A stretch of DNA of 64,000 bases, from assembly GCF_002095395.1 (NCBI RefSeq), contig NZ_MJEI01000100.1:1-64000 (forward strand), written 5' to 3'. This document shows positions 58,856 through 64,000 of the stretch, one piece after another. Numbering within the stretch: position 1 is the first letter of the stretch; every line of letters begins with the position of its first letter. Below the pieces are notes generated by a model that made no database searches, was not told the origin of the DNA, and saw nothing but the letters and a program-made list of their open reading frames with translations. The translations under genes were made by a program, and so were the position numbers. This DNA is from Williamsia sp. 1135. Lineage in GTDB: Bacteria; Actinomycetota; Actinomycetes; Mycobacteriales; Mycobacteriaceae.

Positions 58856-61356
58856 CCGCCTTGGACGAGGCACACGTCGCCACCGGGCTCACCAAGGCCC
58901 AGGTCGCGGAGCGGGTCGCCGCCGGACACGTGAACGTGCTGCCGGACCGCTCCGGACGGACGATCGGCCAGATCGTCCGCGCCAACGTGTTCACCCGCAT
59001 CAACGCCATTCTCGGCGTGCTGTTCATCATCGTGATGAGTACCGGCTCGATCATCAACGGCGCTTTCGGGCTGCTGATCATCGCGAACAGCGGTATCGGC
59101 ATCATCCAGGAGATCCGGGCGAAGAAGACCCTCGACGCCCTCGCGATCGTCGGCCAGACCCGGCCGATGGTGCGCCGTGACGGTGTCGCGGCGGAGATCG
59201 CGCCCGGCGAGGTCGTCCTCGACGACATCATCGAGTTGGGCCCGGGCGACCAGATCGTCGTCGACGGTGACACCGTCGAATCGGCGTCCCTCGACATCGA
59301 CGAATCGTTGCTCACCGGAGAGGCCGACGCGGTCGACAAGGCGCCGGGTGACCACATCATGTCGGGCAGCTTCGTCGTGTCGGGGTCGGGCGCCTATCGG
59401 GCCACCAAGGTCGGCCGGGACGCGTACGCGGCCCAACTCGCCGAGGAGGCAAGCAAGTTCACGCTCGTCGACTCCGAATTGCGCAGCGGCATCGACAAGA
59501 TCCTGAAGATCATCACCTGGCTACTCATCCCCGCCGGACTGCTGACGATCATCAACCAACTGTTCATCAGCGACAACGGCATCAAGGCCTCGTTGCTCGG
59601 CATGGTGGCGGCGCTGGTGCCGATGGTCCCCGAAGGCCTGGTGCTGATGACGACCATCGCCTTCGCCGTCGGGGTCGTCCGGCTGGGCCGGCGGCAGTGC
59701 CTGGTCAACGAACTGCCCGCCATCGAAGGTCTGGCGCGCGTGAACGTCGTCTGTGCCGACAAGACCGGAACGCTGACCGAGAACGGCATGCGACTGTCGG
59801 AACTCGTTGCGGTGCAAGGTGAGCAGGCCGACCTCGAGCAGGCGCTCGCGGCCCTGGCAGCGCATGACCCACGTCCGAACGCCAGCGTGCAGGCGATGGC
59901 GGAGGCCTTCCCGGACGCGCCGGAGTGGACATCGACCCACATCGCGCCGTTCACCTCCGCGAAGAAGTGGAGCGGGATCTCGTTCTCCGACAGCGCGTCC
60001 GGTGACGATCGCGGCAACTGGCTGCTCGGTGCGCCCGACATGCTGCTCGACCCCGACGGGGACACCGCCGCGCAGGCAAGCGATCTCGGCTCGGGTGGAC
60101 TTCGGGTGCTCCTGCTCGCCTCGACCGATGTGCCGGTCGACTCCGAGGCTGCCGGCCTCGGCGCCCCCGGGTCAGTCACCGCGCGCGCGTTGATCGCCCT
60201 GGAACAGCGCGTCCGGCCGGATGCCGGCGAAACCCTGGACTACTTCGCGTCACAGAATGTCTCGGTGAAGGTGATCTCCGGCGACAATGCCGTGTCGGTC
60301 GGTGCGGTGGCGGGTTCACTGGGCCTCGGCACGGTCGACGACGCCGTGGACGCGCGGAGCCTGCCGAGCGAGCAGGGTCCGCTCGCCGACGTCCTCGAGA
60401 GCCACACCACCTTCGGTCGGGTGCGCCCGGATCAGAAGCGGGCGATGGTGGGGGCGTTGCAGTCCCGTGGGAACACGGTCGCGATGACGGGTGACGGCGT
60501 CAACGACGTGCTGGCCCTCAAAGATGCCGACATCGGTGTCGCGATGGGGTCGGGCAGTTCGGCGAGCCGATCGGTGGCGCAGATCGTCCTGCTCGACAAC
60601 CGTTTCGCGACCCTGCCGTATGTGGTCGGTGAGGGCCGCCGGGTGATCGGCAACATCGAACGCGTCTCCAACCTGTTCCTCACCAAGACCGTCTACGCGG
60701 TGCTGCTCGCGCTGATGATCGGCATCGCCGGGCTGGCAGGCAAGATCTTCGGCTTCACCCCGATCTCGTACCCGTTCCAGCCGATCCACGTCACCATCTC
60801 GGCATGGTTCACGATCGGGATCCCGGCCTTCATCCTCTCGCTCGCCCCCAACAACGAGCGCGCCCGCACCGGGTTCGTCGGCCGGGTGCTGCGGTTGGCG
60901 ATCCCGTCCGGAATCGTGATCGCGGTCTGCACCTTCGTCGCCTACGCGATCGTCTATCCGGGTGGCGGCGGAGTGGAGCTGGGCAGCAAGGACTCGATCG
61001 ACATGACGCCCGATCAGATGCAGGCCGCGACCACCGCGCTGATCACGCTCATTTCCATCTCGCTGTGGGTGCTGGCAGTGGTCGCCCGGCCGTACAACTG
61101 GTGGAAGATCCTGTTGATCTCGGGTTCGGCGGTGGCCTATGTGCTGATCTTCAGCCTGCCGCTCACCCAGGACCTGTTCAAGCTCGATCCCACCGACTGG
61201 GCCAAGACGAGCGTGGCCCTCATCGCCTCGGCTATCGGCATCGCCGCCGTGGAGTTGCTCTGGCGGCTCAATCCGGTCATCGCGAGCTGGTCAAGTAGGC
61301 TGGACTCCCGATCTTCACAGAAAGACACCGTCGAAACAGCGCGTTCGGACGGTTAG
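58852..61356 (+). CDS. ctpE: P-type cation-transporting ATPase, CtpE-like
   Basis: 834 residues from ATG 58852, coupled to the MBL gene. Phosphorylation site [10 protein letters not shown] (D303), actuator loop [11 protein letters not shown], hinge [22 protein letters not shown], and about eight to ten membrane helices. [49 protein letters not shown] closely follows mycobacterial CtpE, a calcium-transporting P-type ATPase. No heavy-metal-binding N-terminal domain is present. The following antitoxin, and the SRPBCC gene further on, complete the mycobacterial gene order. Confidence 0.9.
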   Translation: MTALDEAHVATGLTKAQVAERVAAGHVNVLPDRSGRTIGQIVRANVFTRINAILGVLFIIVMSTGSIINGAFGLLIIANSGIGIIQEIRAKKTLDALAIVGQTRPMVRRDGVAAEIAPGEVVLDDIIELGPGDQIVVDGDTVESASLDIDESLLTGEADAVDKAPGDHIMSGSFVVSGSGAYRATKVGRDAYAAQLAEEASKFTLVDSELRSGIDKILKIITWLLIPAGLLTIINQLFISDNGIKASLLGMVAALVPMVPEGLVLMTTIAFAVGVVRLGRRQCLVNELPAIEGLARVNVVCADKTGTLTENGMRLSELVAVQGEQADLEQALAALAAHDPRPNASVQAMAEAFPDAPEWTSTHIAPFTSAKKWSGISFSDSASGDDRGNWLLGAPDMLLDPDGDTAAQASDLGSGGLRVLLLASTDVPVDSEAAGLGAPGSVTARALIALEQRVRPDAGETLDYFASQNVSVKVISGDNAVSVGAVAGSLGLGTVDDAVDARSLPSEQGPLADVLESHTTFGRVRPDQKRAMVGALQSRGNTVAMTGDGVNDVLALKDADIGVAMGSGSSASRSVAQIVLLDNRFATLPYVVGEGRRVIGNIERVSNLFLTKTVYAVLLALMIGIAGLAGKIFGFTPISYPFQPIHVTISAWFTIGIPAFILSLAPNNERARTGFVGRVLRLAIPSGIVIAVCTFVAYAIVYPGGGGVELGSKDSIDMTPDQMQAATTALITLISISLWVLAVVARPYNWWKILLISGSAVAYVLIFSLPLTQDLFKLDPTDWAKTSVALIASAIGIAAVELLWRLNPVIASWSSRLDSRSSQKDTVETARSDG

Positions 61357-61373
61357 ACCAGAAGGAGGATCCC

Positions 61374-61562
61374 GTGGATCTCAAAGGCCTGATCAACAAG
61401 GGCAAGTCGACGTTGAGCAAGAACACCAAGATCATCGACCAGGGCGCCGACGCGGTGAACAAAGCCACGAAGGGCAAGTACGCCGGGCAGGTCCGCAAGG
61501 GTGCGGACGCCGCGAAGAAGTTCGCTCAGGACGACAAGAGGAACCCGGGCCAGCAGCACTGA
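61374..61562 (+). CDS. Antitoxin of the Rv0909/MT0933 type
   Basis: 62 residues from GTG 61374. The Lys/Gly-rich sequence KGKSTLSKNTKIIDQGADAVNKATKGKYAGQVRKGADAAKKFA is the MT0933-like antitoxin family. In M. tuberculosis the gene Rv0909 neutralises Rv0910, an SRPBCC-fold toxin immediately downstream. Here the SRPBCC gene is displaced by a lipase gene. The start is 17 bases after the CtpE stop, and the 3' end overlaps the lipase start by 62 bases in another frame. Confidence 0.85.
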   Translation: MDLKGLINKGKSTLSKNTKIIDQGADAVNKATKGKYAGQVRKGADAAKKFAQDDKRNPGQQH

Positions 61563-62823
61563 CAGGCACCCGATCAAGAAGCTGACCACGGCGCTGATCG
61601 CGCCGGCAGTCGCACTGCTCGCGATCACCGCGTGTTCCACCACCGGCGACGACGACGGCCGAGCGCTGTCGTCGTCGCCGAGTGCGTCCGGAGCCCCGTC
61701 GTCCCCGGCGCCGTCGTCCTCGCAGCCTCCGGCGCCCTCGCCGGCCGAGCGGGGCGCCATCGTCACGCAGGAGACGTTCGAGGCCGGTCCCGAACTCCGA
61801 GCCGCCGGTACCTTGACCCGGGTGGTCTACCGATCCACCGCCGGGTACGGGGGCGGTTTCGGCACGGAGGTCTCCGGGGTGATCGCGGTTCCCGACGGCG
61901 TCCCACCGCCCGGCGGGTGGCCGATCGTCGCCTTGGGCCACGGCACCACCGGAACCGATCAGAGCTGTGGACCGTCCGACTACGCCGATCTCCTGGGTGA
62001 AGCCGGCAACATGACCCGCCTGCTCAATCGTGGATTCGTCGTCGCCGCCAGCGATTACCAGGGACTCGGGACCGCGGTGAGCAAACCCAGGCCGCATCCA
62101 TATCTCGAGCCGAGGACAGTGGCCTTCAACATGATCGATGCGGTGCGCGCTGCCCAGGACGTCGTCCCCGGCACGTCCGACCGCTGGGCGGCCATCGGGG
62201 CATCGCAGGGCGGACAGGCCGCCTGGGCGTCCGCGGAGGCGGCGGGTGACTACGGCCAGGGGCTGGAGTTCGTGGGCGCAGCTGCGTTGGCGCCCGCTGC
62301 GGATGTCTCGCCGATCACCGAAGCGGGGGTCGACACCAAGTACACCGACGCCCAGAAGATCTTCATCCCGAACTTGGTGGCCGGACTCCGTGAGGTGCAT
62401 CCCGACCTCGACCCTGACGATTACATGCGCGGAGGCCTCGCGGCAGGCGCGGATGTGTTCACCTCGTGCGGCCCGACGTCGACGGCGGATCGCTTCAGCG
62501 CCGCCATGTCGATTGCTCCCGGTGATGCTGCGATCGCCGATCAGGATGCCGCCGACCGGATCCGCGAGATCTTGCAGGGTGATGCGCTGCCTGCTCGCCG
62601 AGCGGACGGTCCGCTGTTCGTCGCGTACGGAGACCAGGACACCATCATCCTGTCGGCCTGGACCACGGCGGCGCTGCAGCGTGCCTGCGCTGCGGGTGAC
62701 GTCATCGAGGTCGTGCGCAAACCCGACGGCGGGCACACCAACCTCGGGGTCACCGGTACCGCCGTCGACTGGATCTCCGACCGTTTCGCGGACGAGCCGG
62801 CGCCGAACAGCTGCCCCGTCTGA
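61501..62823 (+). CDS. Secreted LIP-type lipase, lipoprotein
   Basis: 440 residues from GTG 61501, the only usual start codon before the signal peptide; it lies inside the antitoxin gene. The signal ends LLAITAC (lipobox, about Cys45), with a Ser/Pro linker. The alpha/beta-hydrolase has LGHGTTG, the nucleophile GASQGGQ, and a C-terminal AYGDQD and DGGHTNL with the catalytic Asp and His, as in secretory lipases of the LIP family. It is inserted between the antitoxin and SRPBCC genes, unlike the mycobacterial order. Confidence 0.85.
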   Translation: MRTPRRSSLRTTRGTRASSTDRHPIKKLTTALIAPAVALLAITACSTTGDDDGRALSSSPSASGAPSSPAPSSSQPPAPSPAERGAIVTQETFEAGPELRAAGTLTRVVYRSTAGYGGGFGTEVSGVIAVPDGVPPPGGWPIVALGHGTTGTDQSCGPSDYADLLGEAGNMTRLLNRGFVVAASDYQGLGTAVSKPRPHPYLEPRTVAFNMIDAVRAAQDVVPGTSDRWAAIGASQGGQAAWASAEAAGDYGQGLEFVGAAALAPAADVSPITEAGVDTKYTDAQKIFIPNLVAGLREVHPDLDPDDYMRGGLAAGADVFTSCGPTSTADRFSAAMSIAPGDAAIADQDAADRIREILQGDALPARRADGPLFVAYGDQDTIILSAWTTAALQRACAAGDVIEVVRKPDGGHTNLGVTGTAVDWISDRFADEPAPNSCPV

Positions 62824-62880
62824 GCGGACACGGGCGGCCGCTCGCACCACTGCGGTAGTTCGGACGCTAACGTCAGCGGC

Positions 62881-63318
62881 ATGGCAAAGGTCAAAGATTC
62901 GATCAAGGTGGGATTGACGCCGGCACAGGCGTGGGAGCATGCGCTGGACCTGTCCCGATTCGGTGAATGGCTCGTCATTCACGATGGGTGGCGTAGCGAA
63001 CTCCCGGGGCCGGGAGAGATCGGCAAGGGCACCGAGGTGTCGTCGGTCGTGGCGGCCAAGGGCACCCGGGTGCGGTTCAACTGGGTCGTCGACGAATACG
63101 ACCCGCCCCGTCGCGTGAGCCTGAAGGGCGACGGCAAGGGCGGTGTGAAGGTCACCCTGATCCTCGAGGTCGCTCCTGATGGTGACGGCGCCGACCTCAC
63201 CTTCGAGCTCGAACTCGGAGGCCTGCCGATGATCGGGCTCGCCGGCCGGGCGGCCGCGAAGGTCGTCAAGGGCGACATCCACACCTCCCTGCAGAAGTTC
63301 CACGACCTGTACGCCTGA
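62881..63318 (+). CDS. SRPBCC-family protein, Rv0910-like toxin
   Basis: 145 residues. A START/SRPBCC helix-grip fold: KVKDSIKVGLTPAQAWEHALDLSRFGEWLVIHDGWRSELPGPGEIGKGTEVSSVV through SLKGDGKGGVKVTLILEV to GLAGRAAAKVVKGDIHTSLQKFHDLYA. The M. tuberculosis homologue Rv0910 is the toxin paired with Rv0909. Binding of a hydrophobic ligand is expected from the fold. It is separated from its presumed antitoxin by the 1.3 kb lipase gene. Confidence 0.87.
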   Translation: MAKVKDSIKVGLTPAQAWEHALDLSRFGEWLVIHDGWRSELPGPGEIGKGTEVSSVVAAKGTRVRFNWVVDEYDPPRRVSLKGDGKGGVKVTLILEVAPDGDGADLTFELELGGLPMIGLAGRAAAKVVKGDIHTSLQKFHDLYA

Positions 63319-63378
63319 CCTCACCGCCGTCGCCGGTGTGTATAGAATCCGGCGAACCTCGAAACAAGGTGGTGAGGG

Positions 63379-64000
63379 ATGGGTCGACACGGAGTCGACA
63401 GCGGCGCCGAGGAAGAGTTCGGATTCAGCGGACATCGCGACGGCGGGCGGGGGAGTGGGGGACGGTGGGCCCTGGTCGCTCTGGTGCTCGTCGCGGGGTT
63501 GGTGGCGGGACTGATCTTGTGGCGCACTGTGTGGGACGGGTCAGGGACCGATTGCGATTCCCGGGAAGCGGTGGCGGTGATCGCCGACCCGTCGATGGCA
63601 GGCACCCTCAAGCCGGTGGCCGCCGAGGCGTCGAGTGGCTCCTGCTACGACTTCACCGTGACCGCGGTCAGCGGCGCGAACGTGGCAGGGCAGCTGACCA
63701 AGGGTGATCAGGCTCCGGATCTGTGGATCGCAGACTCTCAGACGAGGGCGCGCAAGGTCACCGACCAGGTTCGCGTTTCCCCCGACATCATCGCCGATTC
63801 CGTGGCCGCGAGCCCCGTGGTTGTTGCGGGTAAAGATGTTGCGCCGCTGGAGAACTGGGTTGACGTCATGACGTTGCCGGGACTGCGGCTCGGCAACCCG
63901 ATCGACTCGAGCACCGGGGATGCGCCGATCGTCGGCGCGCTGGCCGCCGAGCAGGACGGTGCCATCACCCGTAAAGAGTTCACCGATGCGATGACATTGC
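63379..64000 (+). CDS. Extracellular solute-binding protein, N-terminal part (runs off the edge)
   Basis: At least 207 residues from ATG 63379, preceded by GGTGAGGG. One membrane helix (about 32-48) anchors an exported domain that starts DCDSREAVAVIADPSMAGTLKPVAAEAS and continues with QLTKGDQAPDLWIADSQTRARK, LGNPIDSSTGDAPIVGALA. This is the type 2 periplasmic binding fold used by ABC importers and by actinobacterial proteins that carry a C-terminal von Willebrand A domain. The rest of the gene is outside the window. Confidence 0.8.
   Translation, partial: MGRHGVDSGAEEEFGFSGHRDGGRGSGGRWALVALVLVAGLVAGLILWRTVWDGSGTDCDSREAVAVIADPSMAGTLKPVAAEASSGSCYDFTVTAVSGANVAGQLTKGDQAPDLWIADSQTRARKVTDQVRVSPDIIADSVAASPVVVAGKDVAPLENWVDVMTLPGLRLGNPIDSSTGDAPIVGALAAEQDGAITRKEFTDAMTL

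Noticed and set aside
61432-63435. 667-codon open frame on the minus strand
   Set aside because: It covers the lipase, SRPBCC protein and part of the antitoxin on the other strand, all of which have clear family motifs; the antisense frame is Arg/Asp-rich and without domains.
1-64000. tRNA, rRNA, CRISPR or prophage genes
   Set aside because: No cloverleaf-like gene, rRNA segment, regularly spaced repeat or phage structural gene was recognised by eye; a tRNAscan or CRISPR search would be needed to exclude small ones.

Overview
The window reads as chromosomal DNA of a high-GC actinomycete of the Mycobacteriales, most like Gordonia or a close relative. This is an inference from gene content: many short lipoproteins with a lipobox, numerous TetR/PadR/MarR regulators, F420-type LLM oxidoreductase, acyl-CoA dehydrogenase and thiolase genes, an ECF41-type sigma factor, and a block at 57.7-63.3 kb whose order (MBL hydrolase, CtpE-like P-type ATPase, small antitoxin, SRPBCC toxin) matches the Mycobacterium tuberculosis Rv0906-Rv0910 neighbourhood. 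I saw no rRNA, tRNA, CRISPR array or recognisable insertion sequence. About 90 percent of the window is coding.

Layout. 0-4 kb: three coupled small genes, an AlbA_2 (Schlafen-type) membrane protein, a DUF6745 gene with a small partner. 3.5-9.2 kb: a PadR regulator, two class-C beta-lactamase-like serine hydrolase lipoproteins and a divergent PBP4-type D-Ala-D-Ala carboxypeptidase, together a cell-wall enzyme cluster. 9.3-16.5 kb: DUF808 protein, a large secreted protein of unknown function, a methyltransferase and an OPT oligopeptide transporter. 16.5-18.1 kb: two divergent genes that both carry PD-(D/E)XK nuclease motifs, one fused to a BRCT-like domain, a candidate defence locus. 18.2-28.5 kb: small membrane proteins and lipoproteins, TetR plus carboxylesterase, CapA, a VapBC pair, a uracil/xanthine permease and a mannosyltransferase-like protein.

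28.5-36 kb is the accessory hotspot. A 1.4 kb gene-poor, partly AT-richer stretch leads into a coupled sdpC-sdpA-sdpB-like toxin operon with a trypsin-like secreted protease as fourth gene, followed by a GntR / DUF1648 / PH-like module that I infer to be its immunity or response unit. The island lies between two copies of the 3' end of one amidohydrolase gene, one a decayed relic (frameshift and in-frame stop), and it is followed by a 5'-truncated amidohydrolase and a shuffled short-chain dehydrogenase. This island is the best candidate in the window for an undescribed variant system.

36-50 kb: an orphan ParA, an SDR, a ClC-type chloride transporter, a GNAT, an NmrA-like protein, a CofH-like radical SAM homologue that has lost its cluster cysteines and is coupled to a Baeyer-Villiger-type monooxygenase, a carboxymuconolactone decarboxylase next to an ECF41-type sigma factor, and a HpaB-type monooxygenase whose flavin reductase gene is truncated by a NUDIX fragment. 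50-57.6 kb: MarR/FUSC and TetR/acyl-CoA dehydrogenase divergons, LLM oxidoreductase, DoxX, ROK kinase, thiolase. 57.7-64 kb: the CtpE block, with a secreted lipase inserted between antitoxin and toxin, and the start of a solute-binding protein cut by the window edge.

Long imperfect hairpins recur at gene ends. Three related copies of a double hairpin sit at 10.3, 14.0 and 38.8 kb, and single or paired hairpins sit at 9.2, 49.2 and 56.1-56.4 kb.
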